NCBI GenBank assembly: GCA_021613535.1 | Contig: CP075494.1 | Span: 15,996,001-16,060,000 of the forward strand | Origin: Adineta vaga | Taxonomy: Eukaryota > Rotifera | Length of the DNA: 64,000 bases | Reading direction: 5' to 3' | Shown: piece by piece, positions 1 to 10,956 of the stretch | Position numbering within the stretch: position 1 is the first letter of the stretch | How the letters are laid out: each line of letters starts with the position of its first letter | Program-made: the position numbers and the translations under genes | The notes under the pieces: generated by a model | What the model saw: only the letters and a program-made list of their open reading frames with translations | Databases searched by the model: none | What the model was told of the DNA's origin: nothing

Positions 1-199
1 GAGCTGAAATTTTCTGATAAAGCTTTGAATATACATAGAAGATCATTTGTGTAGTTAACGAAGGACGATTATGAGAAGATCACTTTTATTCTCTATTTAA
101 AAGACTTTCGTATTAAAGTACGTTCAAAGAAAGATAGACTAACTTTTCACTTCCCGACAGAAACCATGAAATTCAATAACTTTTACATTTCTTTTCAAG
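1..199. other. Window edge; no gene assigned
   Basis: This stretch presumably holds an upstream intron or exons of the gene that follows. I see no long open frame and no recognisable domain in it. Confidence 0.4.
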
Positions 200-2098
200 C
201 TTTGGCAGCAATGGTTTATTGAAGAAAAGAAAAATTGGGAAATTTTTCATGATAACCAAAAAGCTCGTGCAGCATCACGTATAGAGCAATTAATAACGAC
301 GCGTTTAATGTATGATAAAAAATTGATAGAATATCAACAAAAAATACGAATGACTATTAGCAAAAAATTTCACGACAAAACAATCGATGAAAAAAAGACA
401 TTATCAGAAGATATAGAACAACAGAATAATGAATTCAATGAAATATTCTGTGCTATACTTCATGATTCTAAAAATACACAACAAAAAGAATCAGTCGAAG
501 CAAGTATTTATAACACGTATAACCGAAATCATCTCGGTAAAGATTTCGACTTTTCGAAAAAGTTCCACGAAAGAAAACTCAAAAGTGGAAAAACAGGTTC
601 ATTACTTCACCCGATAGACCGACTTCTCGCACACATTAATAATAATGCAAACCAAACAGAGGAAGAAACTCAATTTTTTGGTGAATTAGATATGAAGCTC
701 AATACATTACTTAGCTCGGTAAAACGTTATGACGATGGTGTGACACAATCAGCGATTAACTTAACAGAAGCACAACTACAGGATTACCGTTACAAACGCA
801 TAAAAATACGTGGACGTGCTCATCAATCAGTATATAATTCATTAGTAGAACATTTAACTCGAATTCATAATGAATGGGAAAATTCTAATTCCATTTCACT
901 TCGTTTAGAAAGCGCAAAGGAGGACTTATTCGATTTTTTTCAGCATACTATAAAAGGCGTTGTTGGTGCGGATCTTTTACGAGCTGAACTAAAGTCAATA
1001 TTTAAATTACATTGGAGATGCGGATTTATCAATTCTATAGAAAATCTTGTTATTAATGGTTTACAAAGCGAAAGCTGGATAAATAATAGTCGAGTATTGT
1101 TAGCATATGCTGATTTGGAATTATTAGATTTAATTGAACAAGGAAAAATTGATTTAATGATCCAAAAGGTCACAAATGTATCATCACATTATCAAGAAAT
1201 TATTCAAAAACTAATTAGCAATCATGTTTCAACGAATGCAGAACAACGTTGGTTTTCTTATCGTAAGATGTTAGTTGATCTTTTACAATCAGTAGTTCTA
1301 GAAACAAGAAATTATCGAAATCCTATTTGTGAAGAGAATGAAAACGATCAAACAACTGTTGGAAAAGGAAGAACAAAATTCTTTTTAAATAAATTGTGTA
1401 CTAATTTGATGTCAAAACATTTGCCCCGTCCATTATTTGATTCTATACAAACATTGAATCTAGGTGATTATGAAATATGTGATGCACAATCCGTTGAAAC
1501 TTGGTCATCAATCATAGATGATGTCATAAGTGTTTTCCCAAATGAAAAAACTAAATTTGAATTAACTGAAATGGAAATTAAAACAATGATAGACCATATT
1601 TGTGATAGTTTAATTAATAATCAGGAAAACGAATCAATTCGATTACGATGCAGTATTTCGTGTCCAATATGTAAACTACCATGTAAACGTGCTGCCGGTC
1701 ATCATAACTTTTCAAATGATGAGAAACGTCGACATGATTGTGATCATCAACCAAGCGGTTTGGGGGGAGATCGCTGGGAGGATAACTATAGAAATACTTA
1801 TAATGAGTTATGTTATGAAGCTTGTGGTGATGTGGATATGCAGCGAATGGCGTTTAGAAAAGATGATATACATTATCCTTATTCTGAATTTTCAAAGCAA
1901 TATGACTGGAAACAACCTCTTCCATTAGTAAATCATTCGCTCGATATTCGCAAATACATATTTTTTAATTATCAAAAACAATTAGCTGAACTTTATGGAC
2001 GCTTGCCATGTTCAAATATACCACCATCATATAATCGTTCATATGATCAAATAAATCTTTTGAAAACACAACTAAAACGTATAATTACCGCTAATTAA
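200..2098 (+). CDS. 3' portion of a large protein with a C-terminal Cys/His-rich motif (partial gene)
   Basis: An open frame runs from an acceptor-like site (TTTTCAAG, ending at 199) to TAA at 2098. The first ATG in it is at 308, but the same frame stays open and looks coding (LWQQWF...) back to 200, so upstream exons probably exist. I could not place them in bases 1-199. Most of the protein is helical and charged. Near residue 452, counted from the ATG at 308, is CPICKLPC, followed by an HDCDH cluster and further Cys residues. That looks like a zinc-binding module. Similar C-terminal Cys/His modules occur, as I recall, in large interferon-inducible-GTPase-like (VLIG-type) proteins of invertebrates and protists, but no GTPase domain lies in this window. 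The function is therefore unassigned; the coding call is good, the family only a guess. Confidence 0.6.
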   Translation, partial: LWQQWFIEEKKNWEIFHDNQKARAASRIEQLITTRLMYDKKLIEYQQKIRMTISKKFHDKTIDEKKTLSEDIEQQNNEFNEIFCAILHDSKNTQQKESVEASIYNTYNRNHLGKDFDFSKKFHERKLKSGKTGSLLHPIDRLLAHINNNANQTEEETQFFGELDMKLNTLLSSVKRYDDGVTQSAINLTEAQLQDYRYKRIKIRGRAHQSVYNSLVEHLTRIHNEWENSNSISLRLESAKEDLFDFFQHTIKGVVGADLLRAELKSIFKLHWRCGFINSIENLVINGLQSESWINNSRVLLAYADLELLDLIEQGKIDLMIQKVTNVSSHYQEIIQKLISNHVSTNAEQRWFSYRKMLVDLLQSVVLETRNYRNPICEENENDQTTVGKGRTKFFLNKLCTNLMSKHLPRPLFDSIQTLNLGDYEICDAQSVETWSSIIDDVISVFPNEKTKFELTEMEIKTMIDHICDSLINNQENESIRLRCSISCPICKLPCKRAAGHHNFSNDEKRRHDCDHQPSGLGGDRWEDNYRNTYNELCYEACGDVDMQRMAFRKDDIHYPYSEFSKQYDWKQPLPLVNHSLDIRKYIFFNYQKQLAELYGRLPCSNIPPSYNRSYDQINLLKTQLKRIITAN

Positions 2099-2180
2099 AC
2101 TTGTTTACTAATATGCAATTTTTTCATCAAATAAAATAATTCGATATATATCTCGTTATCTGCTATTAATGCTAACGTGA

Positions 2181-2250
2181 CAAGGGTGGATGTGGGTATG
2201 GGTACTACATTTACCTAACACCCACACCGACACGCATACCCACCCTCAAG
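2181..2250. repeat. G-rich/C-rich inverted element (telomere-like GGGTGTGGG family A)
   Basis: The left arm begins AAGGGTGGATGTGGGTATGG and the right arm ends CATACCCACCCTCAAG, so the two can pair. The core is ACTACATTTACCTAACAC. A closely similar core (ACCACATCTATCTAATAC) between similar arms occurs at 15772-15829, and a third, shorter relative lies at 10955-11002. It sits in the 3' intergenic space between two convergent genes. A short open frame across it is only a by-product of its composition. Confidence 0.7.
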
Positions 2251-2474
2251 AATCACCTTTGTTAGTCAAAATTCAGCATACCTATGAAGAGTTATCAGTT
2301 GTATTGCTCAAAGTAACTGCTAAACTATTCAATCATTTCACTTCTGAATTACAACTTAAAGATGTTTTTTTTCAAAAAAGAACATGTAATACCCCAAAAA
2401 ACATGATAACTTTCTTTGTTTATCAATAAAACCTTTTCCACACAAAAATAACAACTATAGATGAAATATAAAGT

Positions 2475-4250
2475 TTAAATCTCTTTTGAATTAATTAAAG
2501 CATTTGGAAATGTTTCTTCTGTTTCATCTTCATCACAATTATCATAATTTCTGAATATATGCAAATCAGTAATTTGTTCACAGATAGAAGCAATTTGTTC
2601 ATTTTCATGAACATAACCATTGATAGCATCAATTGTAATACCATCGACAATTAAACATCGAATATTCGGTGTTAATAATAAAAAATCGATATATTCTAAA
2701 TCAACTGTCAAACCATAATATTTTAATGTTTTAATTGTATCTAACATAATTACGTTTTTTCTTGTAAATATTTTAGGATTTACAGAACATGTATGCCATG
2801 ATATAATTATTTTATTTAAATTAGGAAATGTTTCTTTAATAAACTTCAAAAATTCCAAGGTTATTGGTGTTGAAGCTAGAAAAATGGATTTAATAGTATT
2901 CATTCGTAATGGTACTGTTAGATTTGTACGATAACAAAGAATTTCATCTGTTATTCTATCATTTTCTTTCAATATCCACGGTAATGAAAAAACAGTAAAA
3001 CAAGGAATACTTCGATCATGATAACACATAACTGGATGAGTTGACCAATATGATGTTGAATGAAATGTTGATATTAATTTATCTAAACCTAAAATGAAAA
3101 GAAAAGATCTTCATCATAATCTCTTCGAAATTCTTGAATTTTATGAGTTCTAGAAATGATCACAATCTTACCATTATTTATCGTGATATTTTGTTTATAA
3201 TTCGATATTTGAAAAATAAATTTGAATTGTTTCAAGTTTGGAATTTTCGTTAGAATTGTTGATTCTAAAATATTTCCATCAATTTGTTCATCAATTGACA
3301 TATTTAATGTTAAATATTCAATAGATTTTTTAAATGGTTCTAAAAATAGTAATAAACGAGTATAAGAAAAATCTAATGAATTAATAATTAAATGTTTTAA
3401 TGATGATGATAATAATGTTTTCGTTTTATTTCGAATATTTGTATAATCATATTTATCATTTTTTTCTACTTCACAAACTTCAACATTGAGATATTCTAAT
3501 TTCGATAAATATTCAATTAATATAAATAAATCATGAACATAATGTAATTTTATAGTTAATTCTTTGATATTTTCATTGATTTTTAATGTATTTGGTTTAA
3601 ATGAAAACCATAAAATTGATAAATCACTAATATCTTTTAATACTAATTTTTCTATTATAGAATCATTTTGTAATAATAATAATGCAATATTATGATTATC
3701 ATCGGTATCTAAATTTAAAACTAATGATTGACATTTTGTTTTAAAGATATTTAAATAGGATTCCGATAGATGATTATTAAGATTAGAAGCAAATCGATAA
3801 TTCCATATGATAGATTTAAGACAAGGATATTGATTAATAATTGTTGATTTAGTTGGAAATAATGTTTGTAATTGTGAATGATTAAATTTTATTTTTGTTA
3901 TAAATGGTTCAATTAAAAATAAAGATTTATTTAACCATTGTTTTTTTTGTTGATACATCAATTTGACATGGAAATTGATTGATAAGTAAATTGAATCGTT
4001 TATTTAAACCATAAAATGATTGTATCATATCATAGGATGATAAATAAGTTAAAACAAGTTCTAATAATTCATTAGGTAACAGCATTAATTTTGATTTTGT
4101 TGAATCTACAAGAAAAAGATATATGATATCTGTATATTTTCAAGTTAATAAATGATATTTACTTTCTTTTTTTGTGAAGCATTTTTTCATATTGGTCATG
4201 CTATTCTCATCTTTGTTCAAACATTTATCCATATTAGTTAACTCATTCAT
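2475..4250 (-). CDS. F-box protein, with a one-base frameshift in an A8 run
   Basis: Three exons read on the minus strand: 4250-4163, 4105-3172 and 3088-2475, with GT...AG introns of 57 and 83 nt. Exon 2 opens with an F-box-like helix pair (LLPNELLELVLTYLSSYDM, then LNKRFNLLI), the Skp1-binding module of SCF ubiquitin ligases. The rest resembles the divergent leucine-rich regions typical of bdelloid F-box proteins. The F-box frame and the long downstream frame are offset by one base. An A8 tract (T8 at 3941-3948 on the plus strand) lies exactly between them: one A fewer makes the whole gene open (1635 coding nt, 544 aa). It is therefore either a fresh pseudogene or a sequencing error. A relative starts at 63095. 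The substrate is unknown. Confidence 0.75.
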
Positions 4251-5116
4251 TATTTGAGAAACCAAATAGAAATCTATTAAAACAAAGAGTAAACATTAAC
4301 TGGTACAAGAAGAAAATATCCATAGAATGTAATAAAGAATAAAGAAAATTTTTTACCCACATTTATTCTCCATATTCAAATTATATCGGCCATTTACAAT
4401 GGAAGAAAGAGGGCGTTTAATATTCAGTATATATTTCAAATATTAAGAATGAAAGAGATAACAGTCACATATGTATTGATATGAATATTTTTAATGTACA
4501 TCTGCGAAGTGTATTCTATGTTCTCTCGCATGATATTTCAAGATAATATAAAACTTGTCGAGATATTGTGAAATTATTAAGATCATAATTATCGAAAAAA
4601 AAAATTAGCTATAGAACGATTTATCTTTGTTGGAGTCAATGTTAGAAAAAATTCGTTTAACAAATTCTCTTCGTGTTTTCACATTGTAATTTTACAAGGA
4701 TTGCAATAACAGCTTTCCTCTTTCGAACATAAGCAGAGACACTGACTGTCACAAAGATAACGGAGCAGAAAAAGAAAAATTTATAAAAGACTGCGGTTTC
4801 CTTAGTGATACTACAAGCTCTCGTGACGTTTTCTATGGTTGTTTCCGTCAATTCATCATTCTTTCTCGGCAATGAAATGTAAATGAAGTAAAAAAAATAC
4901 CAAAAAAACCCAATCGTAGTTTCAAACAACGTATACTGTCTATTATTCGTTCAAATTCATAAACGCTTTGTAAGTATAACTATAGATATAAAACGAGAGA
5001 TATTTCTCCATTAATTAGCAACTTAAAATAATTTACTTTCCTCCTATTTACAAAATAGTTTAGAATTTATTATAAATCAAATTAAGAATAAATACGATCA
5101 CTCATTATTCTCTTAC
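4251..5116. other. Intergenic region between divergent genes
   Basis: These 866 bases separate the minus-strand F-box gene from the plus-strand ART-TPR gene, so they should hold both promoters. They are AT-rich, and I see no clear motif. A 90-codon minus-strand frame at 4657-4929 has no homologue I recognise and was not called. Confidence 0.5.
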
Positions 5117-7894
5117 ATGGAATCAGACATGGAACATAATGATGATTATCAAATCATGCGAGCGATTTCAGCTGATGGATCATTCACTTATCTGCTTGAA
5201 AATGTTGTTCTTATATGCTTAGATTTAAATGACGAGACGCATGAAGATATAAAGAGAAAATGGCTTATCGAAGTGCAGCTTATTATTAATATGGCGAACA
5301 CATTCATTGATGTCGATGAATGTGTGGATTTTTTAACCGAAATTGAAAACGAAATTGTAATAATGGTTGTGTCAGGACTTCATAGCTTGCATGCGATTTC
5401 TCATATAGGACAACTCTCTCAGCTCAAGTCTATTTATGTTTTGGCCAGTGACAAAACTCTCCAGGAAATATGGATGAACAAATCTGAAAAGGTAAAAGGT
5501 GTTTTCGCTGATCTTCAAGAAATTATTCCTTTGCTTCTGCGTGATATTCGACAATACGACCGAAATTTGATTCCGATCAGTATTATTCAAGAGAATGACC
5601 CCGCATCTATTGCTTCAAATGAACTCGATCAATCATTCATGTACACACAATTAGTCAAAGATCTCCTTCTAAAAATCAAATTTGACAATGAATCAAAACA
5701 GAATTTTATTGAATTTTGTCGCCATCAGTATTCTAATTGTGATCCTATGTTAAAGGCAATAGATCGATTTGATCGAGAATATGCAGCTTATTCGGCCATT
5801 TGGTGGTATTCCAAGGAAACATTCATATATTCGATACTTAATCGGGCTTTTAGAATACAGGACATTAAAACAATCATGAAAATTGGGTTCTTTATGCAAG
5901 ATATTCATCGTGAGATCGAAAAGCGCTACAGAGAATGGGTAGATAAACCTAATCTTCTAACGGTTTATCGAGGACAATGTATATCAAATAATGAATTTAA
6001 AAATTTAGAAAGAGGTCAAGGTGGTCTAATCGCCTTCAATAACTTTTTATCGACGAGTATTGACCGAGAAGTGGCTTCTCGCTTCGCGGACTGTGCTCGA
6101 GACAATTCTAATTTGGTAGGAGTTCTTTTTGAAATAACAGTGGATTCGGAAACGCATTCGACGTCATTTGTGGCATTAGATGGCATTAGTCAGTTTCAAG
6201 ATGAAAAAGAGATATTATTCTCAATGCATAGTATTTTTAAAATCGGCGAAATACAACAACTTGACACGAACCTTTGGCAAGTGAAATTATTCTCAACAAG
6301 AGATAATGACAAAATCATGAGCGAAATAGCTACTTATAAGAGAAAGAACATCAGTAGAGCAAATCCATGGATTCTATTAGGCTCGTTATTGATGGACATG
6401 AGAGAGTTTACTGAAGCCGAACGAATTTTCCAAGTCTTTGCTAATCTCAGCTCAAGACCTGATGCAAATCAATCAGACTGCTGCAATGCTTTCAATATGT
6501 TGGGAACAATTAAACAGCAGCAATTTGATTTCACACAGGCGCTCTTGTATTTTCAAAAAGCACTCGAGTTTAGTCTACCTAATAGTAATCAGTCCGTTGT
6601 GTCATATCGAGGAATTGCGTTAGTCCATGTTTCTATGGGAAACTATGAGGCTGCGCTTTCGATTCAGAAAAAGTCACTAGAAATATTAAAAAAGGTTGCT
6701 GTTGTCGATTTTGAAACCTTGATTGTATCCTACACTACTATTGCCGAAATGTACATTCATCTTGGGAGAACATCGAATGCAATTTTATACTTGAAAAAAT
6801 CTTTAGAAATTTCTGAAAAATCGCTCCCTTCAAATCATCCACAACTCGCTATCAACTACAATTGGATGGGCGAAGCATACCGAATGAATGGAGATTATTC
6901 GAATGCATTATGTTATTATGCAAAAGCACTCAAAATTCAAAGGAAATATTTACCACCCAATCATCTTGAGTTGGGTCATACTATCAACGGTATGGGTCTC
7001 GCTTATGATAAAATGGGAGACTATTCGGGTGCACTCACTTGTTTTAAATTGAGACTTCAGATGCAACAAAATTCGTTAAATCCTGACGATCCTGAACTTG
7101 CTAAAACTTATAATAACATCGGTCTCGCTTTTGATTCAATGAAAAATTATCCAAAAGCATTATCGTGTTATCAAATGGCTCTTAACATCTATGAAAAGTT
7201 CTTCGACATTAATCCGGACTTAGCTGTTACCTATCATAACGTTGCTGTAGCGTTCAATAAAATGGGAGACTATTCGACTGCGCTTGCATTTTTTCAAAAA
7301 ACCCTTAAAATAGAAGAAAAATCTCTTTCTTGTGATCATCCAACATTGAGTACAACGTATCAAAGTCTTGCTGTACTGTACGAAGCGATGGGGGACTACC
7401 AATCTGCGCTTTCATACCTCGAGAAAGCTCGTGGAATTCAAGAAAGATCTTTCCATTCCGACCATCCAGATTTGGCTGGAATTTACAATGGTTTTGCTTC
7501 AGTACATGCAAAAATGGGAGACTACTTGATCGCACTTTCGTTTCTTGAAAAAACACGTGCGATTCAAGAAAAAAGTCTGCATTCCTATCATCAAGAGTTA
7601 GATAAAACCTACAATAACCTTGCCGTACTGTACAGAAAAACCAACAACTATTCAATTGCACTGTCATATTTTCACGAAGCCCGTATAATTCTAGAAGAGC
7701 ATCGTCGTTCCAATCATCAAAATTTAGCTTCCATCTATCATAATATCGCCTCACTGTACCTACTAATGGGAGATTGCTTGACGGCACAATCATTTTTTCA
7801 ACAAATGCATCAAATAAGCGAAACGAACTTTTCCTCTGATCATCCCACTATAAAGTCGACTCGAAGAGTTGATATTGATGAAAGTAACAGATAA
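5117..7894 (+). CDS. Arginine ADP-ribosyltransferase-like protein fused to kinesin-light-chain-type TPR array
   Basis: Single-exon gene of 925 aa. Residues ~180-395 hold an R-S-E-type ADP-ribosyltransferase fold: R285 in the YRGQ strand, the S-T-S motif at 312-314 (FLSTS), and E363-K-E365 as the catalytic E-x-E of arginine-specific enzymes. These enzymes transfer ADP-ribose from NAD+ to a target side chain. Residues ~415-905 carry about eleven ~42-residue TPRs of the kinesin-light-chain type, with repeated MGDY...AL and HP(D/E)LA signatures, presumably for partner binding. No signal peptide is visible, so a cytosolic site is likely. ART-TPR fusions of this kind are abundant in bdelloids, as I recall. 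All key residues are present, so activity is plausible. The target is unknown. Confidence 0.88.
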   Translation: MESDMEHNDDYQIMRAISADGSFTYLLENVVLICLDLNDETHEDIKRKWLIEVQLIINMANTFIDVDECVDFLTEIENEIVIMVVSGLHSLHAISHIGQLSQLKSIYVLASDKTLQEIWMNKSEKVKGVFADLQEIIPLLLRDIRQYDRNLIPISIIQENDPASIASNELDQSFMYTQLVKDLLLKIKFDNESKQNFIEFCRHQYSNCDPMLKAIDRFDREYAAYSAIWWYSKETFIYSILNRAFRIQDIKTIMKIGFFMQDIHREIEKRYREWVDKPNLLTVYRGQCISNNEFKNLERGQGGLIAFNNFLSTSIDREVASRFADCARDNSNLVGVLFEITVDSETHSTSFVALDGISQFQDEKEILFSMHSIFKIGEIQQLDTNLWQVKLFSTRDNDKIMSEIATYKRKNISRANPWILLGSLLMDMREFTEAERIFQVFANLSSRPDANQSDCCNAFNMLGTIKQQQFDFTQALLYFQKALEFSLPNSNQSVVSYRGIALVHVSMGNYEAALSIQKKSLEILKKVAVVDFETLIVSYTTIAEMYIHLGRTSNAILYLKKSLEISEKSLPSNHPQLAINYNWMGEAYRMNGDYSNALCYYAKALKIQRKYLPPNHLELGHTINGMGLAYDKMGDYSGALTCFKLRLQMQQNSLNPDDPELAKTYNNIGLAFDSMKNYPKALSCYQMALNIYEKFFDINPDLAVTYHNVAVAFNKMGDYSTALAFFQKTLKIEEKSLSCDHPTLSTTYQSLAVLYEAMGDYQSALSYLEKARGIQERSFHSDHPDLAGIYNGFASVHAKMGDYLIALSFLEKTRAIQEKSLHSYHQELDKTYNNLAVLYRKTNNYSIALSYFHEARIILEEHRRSNHQNLASIYHNIASLYLLMGDCLTAQSFFQQMHQISETNFSSDHPTIKSTRRVDIDESNR

Positions 7895-8865
7895 ACTCCA
7901 GCTCCAGTCTGATGCTTTTGTTCATTTTGTTGTCACGGTATGTGTTATCTTTTTCTCTCTATTTCTGTATACATACGTACGTAATACTAGCAGCGGTATT
8001 CGAAACTGATGAAATTTAGGAAAGAATGTGTTTGAAAGTTTCATATTTATCGACACAACTTATCAATCTTCTTCAAATCCATATGTCTATTTTCAAAACC
8101 TCATTAATTGTTACTGAACTAACAAAAAAACATAAAATAAATTTTATCAAATGATATTCATATTCTTTACTGATTATATCATTATCATTTTTCCTAAATG
8201 TAAAAGAAATGTGAATAGATAAGAATATTTTTAAAAAATTTGCCTTCGATAAGAAATAGGTCATTTTGTTTGTTATTCTTTTATATATTTATCTGATCTC
8301 AACTGAAAACGCTTACTTAATATTTTATTCTTCTTGGCTATTTTTCGATAGTAAGAATAAAATAATCTTAAATTTTAAATAAAATCTTTGTATTATGAAT
8401 GAGTAGTTTTTGAATTATTTAATAGTTCTCTTCCTTATTCTGAAGACATGATAGAATAATAAAAATATAAACGTTTAGTTGTGTATATTTTTACTTTTCT
8501 GTATAAAGATTATTGTAAAAGAAACAAGATGACCTTTTACACGTGATATGTGATTCATACTTTCACTCTATATTTGTATTATACAAAAGAAAGAACGTTA
8601 TTTTTTGTCATTTGTTAAACCTTTATTCATTCAACTGAAAATTCTAACTAAATCATTATTTTCGTGTAAAATTCCCGAATTAATAAATATCATAGTTGTT
8701 AACGTTCGATCGAGGTGGCATATGGTCCAACTATTTATCTCTTTTGTGTATCTTTTTCTTTCTCCTTTCGCTTTGTTATCTATATATGCATAAAGATATG
8801 TTTTCTAATCTATTTATTTCATCTTTTATAAAATAAAATTTTACCTTTAAATAATCGTCGTTATA
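7895..8865. other. Intergenic region, nothing recognised
   Basis: 971 bases of very AT-rich DNA with only short frames. The frames at 8073-8264 (-) and 8605-8793 (+) show no domain and no convincing splice context. The 5' regulatory region of the HODM-like gene should lie here. Confidence 0.5.
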
Positions 8866-10020
8866 ATGTTTGAATACATATCAATAATTATCTTAATCGT
8901 TAGTGTAATTCTTTATATTAATCGATCTCAAAGTAAAAAACAACAAAAAGAATCTCCAAAATTTGAAAAAAAAATCGTTCGCAAATGGACTCCTGTTGAT
9001 TTTAAAGCTCCACGTCCAATTCCTTATCCTGATTGGTCAATAGAAACAACTCGTCCATTACCATATCGTCCATTTAAGTATGGTCCTGATTATTTTATAA
9101 CCATGGGTATATCAAAAATGAATTGGAATGAATGGATTGAATTAGATAATCAATGGACAAAATATCATCAAGAAAAACTTTCACGTCTTTCATCAGAACG
9201 ATCATCTCGTTTATGTAAAATCTCACCAGAAGCAGAAGATGCTGCTCTTGAAACAATGGAATTATTATCTGAATATTTAGTTTATCGTTATCCATCCTTA
9301 TTTGAATATGAAAATAATAAAGAAGAAATTCGAATAAAACTAACAGGAGAAATATATCCAATTGTATCTTCAAATCCTTTGAAATATGCTTCACTTTTAA
9401 TTCAAGATGATTTAGCATTAATGATTGAAGGTGACGATGGACAATATTATTTACAAGGTGGTTCAATTGTTCTTCCAGGATTTTGGCGTCTTGAAGATAA
9501 ATTTCAAATGCCACTTGCACAAATTCATATGTCTGGTGATGTTCCAAAATTTGAAGAGAAATTAAAACACAGTATGGAACGATATTTTCAAAAAATGACA
9601 CCAGAATATCCAGTTGTACGTTTTAATTATTTTATTCAAACTGATGGAGAATTAGCTTGGTCATCATCGATTGGTTCGGAAGATGATTATGGTATTGGTT
9701 GGGATAATGCCAAATTAAATCCACCTATTGAACAAATACATTTTCGTAGTGAAAGACAAACACTTCGAAGATTACCAAGATCAGGTGCTATTTTGTTTAC
9801 TATTCATCCTTATTTTATTCCTGTTACTGAAATTGCAGAAGAACCAGGTATTCCAGGAAGATTAGCTTCAGCTATACGAAGTTGGCCTGATGATGTTTCA
9901 CATTATAAGGGAAAAAATGCGTATGAAGATGTAGTTTTAAATTATTTAGATAATAAACATGAGCAACAATGTCAAAATGGTTTACAACAAGAGAATATCA
10001 AATCATCCTATCCATATTAA
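8866..10020 (+). CDS. HODM/DUF3445-like protein (haem-dependent oxidative N-demethylase alpha-subunit family)
   Basis: Single-exon gene of 384 aa. The N-terminus is a hydrophobic anchor (residues ~3-20, YISIIILIVSVILYI). After it comes a domain I recognise as the DUF3445/HODM alpha-subunit-like family: RPxPYRPFKYGPDYFITMG, a middle LALMIEGDDGQYYLQGG segment followed by LPGFWRLEDK, and a late RLPRSGAILFTIHPYF. The family is known from bacteria, where the enzyme oxidatively demethylates amines using haem, and from many fungi. It is uncommon in animals, so horizontal acquisition is a reasonable inference for a bdelloid. The membrane anchor suggests an endoplasmic-reticulum or other membrane location. 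Codon use looks like that of its neighbours, so any transfer would be old. The family call is fairly sure; the substrate is unknown. Confidence 0.75.
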   Translation: MFEYISIIILIVSVILYINRSQSKKQQKESPKFEKKIVRKWTPVDFKAPRPIPYPDWSIETTRPLPYRPFKYGPDYFITMGISKMNWNEWIELDNQWTKYHQEKLSRLSSERSSRLCKISPEAEDAALETMELLSEYLVYRYPSLFEYENNKEEIRIKLTGEIYPIVSSNPLKYASLLIQDDLALMIEGDDGQYYLQGGSIVLPGFWRLEDKFQMPLAQIHMSGDVPKFEEKLKHSMERYFQKMTPEYPVVRFNYFIQTDGELAWSSSIGSEDDYGIGWDNAKLNPPIEQIHFRSERQTLRRLPRSGAILFTIHPYFIPVTEIAEEPGIPGRLASAIRSWPDDVSHYKGKNAYEDVVLNYLDNKHEQQCQNGLQQENIKSSYPY

Positions 10021-10323
10021 TATTTAATTCAAGAATATTTTTTCTTTCTTTATTTTTGTTGTTTTCATGTTACATTGGATTAGTGGGAGAAAAGAAGTGG
10101 GTGTGATCAAATTTTGTATCTCAATTGAAAATAAAACTAATCTAATGTGAAGAAAAACATCTGGATATTGAATTGATTTTCTTTTATAAATATGAATCGA
10201 CGTTTATCGATCAATTAATTTTGCACTCAAGAAAGTAAAAGGATCAATTATATTTCATTGAAATAGTAAGAAATAGATTTTGAGAAATATTTCTTCATTG
10301 TTTTTTTCTTTAGAACAATAAAA
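10021..10323. other. Short intergenic spacer
   Basis: 303 bases between two same-strand genes. An AT-rich 5' flank with a T-rich tract ends just before the ATG at 10324. Nothing else is recognised. Confidence 0.4.
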
Positions 10324-10723
10324 ATGAATTGCTTTTCAATTGTAATACTTCTTCTTAGTATAACTATTGCTTTGATTCATGGTTCAGTTGTATTTCGAAC
10401 AGATAATCTCAATGAAAATGATCCATTTGGATTAATTCGAGATAGTTATGGTTGTGATGCTGTTATTAAAAGTTGTGGAAATAAAGGAAAATGTTGTGAT
10501 ACTCATGATGCATGTTATAAACGACATGGTTGTAAAGCTATTAGTTGGATCTATTTATGTAAGTTTTGTTTTCTATTTTATTTGTTATCAACAATCGTTT
10601 TTCTTTCATTTAGGGGGAAATTGTCGACAATGCAATTTAGATGTTATGGCTTGTGCTGTTAGACAAAATCCTGGTAAAAGTTCATGTTGTTCAGCTGGAA
10701 ATTGTGGACAACCACGACCATAA
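10324..10723 (+). CDS. Secreted phospholipase A2-like protein
   Basis: Two exons, 10324-10558 and 10614-10723, joined across a 55-nt GT...AG intron, give 114 aa (345 coding nt). Residues 1-20 form a signal peptide. The motif CCDTHDACY at residues 57-65 is the PLA2 active-site signature, with catalytic His61-Asp62. Many further cysteines imply a disulphide-rich secreted fold. The catalytic fold would hydrolyse the sn-2 ester of phospholipids. The protein is short for classical secreted PLA2, and the calcium-loop glycines are only partly recognisable (the DSYGC segment), so the subgroup is uncertain. A digestive, defensive or lipid-signalling role cannot be told apart from sequence. Confidence 0.78.
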
Positions 10724-10872
10724 AATCTTTATTAATTGATTTTGAGCGCAATTTTATTTATTCCTTATGTCTTTCTCTCTTTCCCAAAATGAATAAACGA
10801 TCTTTATGAGAAATATCGTCACATCGAAATGAAAGGATTTCTTATTCGATTGAGATCTACTTAGAAGTTTTG

Positions 10873-10956
10873 TTTAAAAAGGATCATAAATGAATTGTTC
10901 AATGAAATGGAGATTGATATTGTTGTGTAAAGATTGAAAGTTGATATGAATAACAA
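10873..10956 (-). pseudogene. Decayed fragment of the neighbouring kinase-like gene's 3' end
   Basis: This stretch matches the last codons of the minus-strand gene at 11872-12840 (compare ~11905-11991): both share ATTGATATTGTTGTG, AAGATTG and AGTTGATATGAATAACAAG. A small deletion puts the copy out of frame. The similarity stops at AACAAG, and a GGGTGGGTGTGGG element follows immediately. Confidence 0.75.

Noticed and set aside
2190-2429. 79-codon frame with His/Thr-rich start
   Set aside because: The His-Thr run is just the C-rich arm of the inverted element translated.
4657-4929. 90-codon minus-strand frame with two hydrophobic stretches
   Set aside because: No recognisable family, no splice or promoter context, and length within chance for this composition.
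7305-7793. 162-codon minus-strand frame inside the ART-TPR gene
   Set aside because: It is a mirror of the repeated TPR codons. Its own repeats follow the TPR period.
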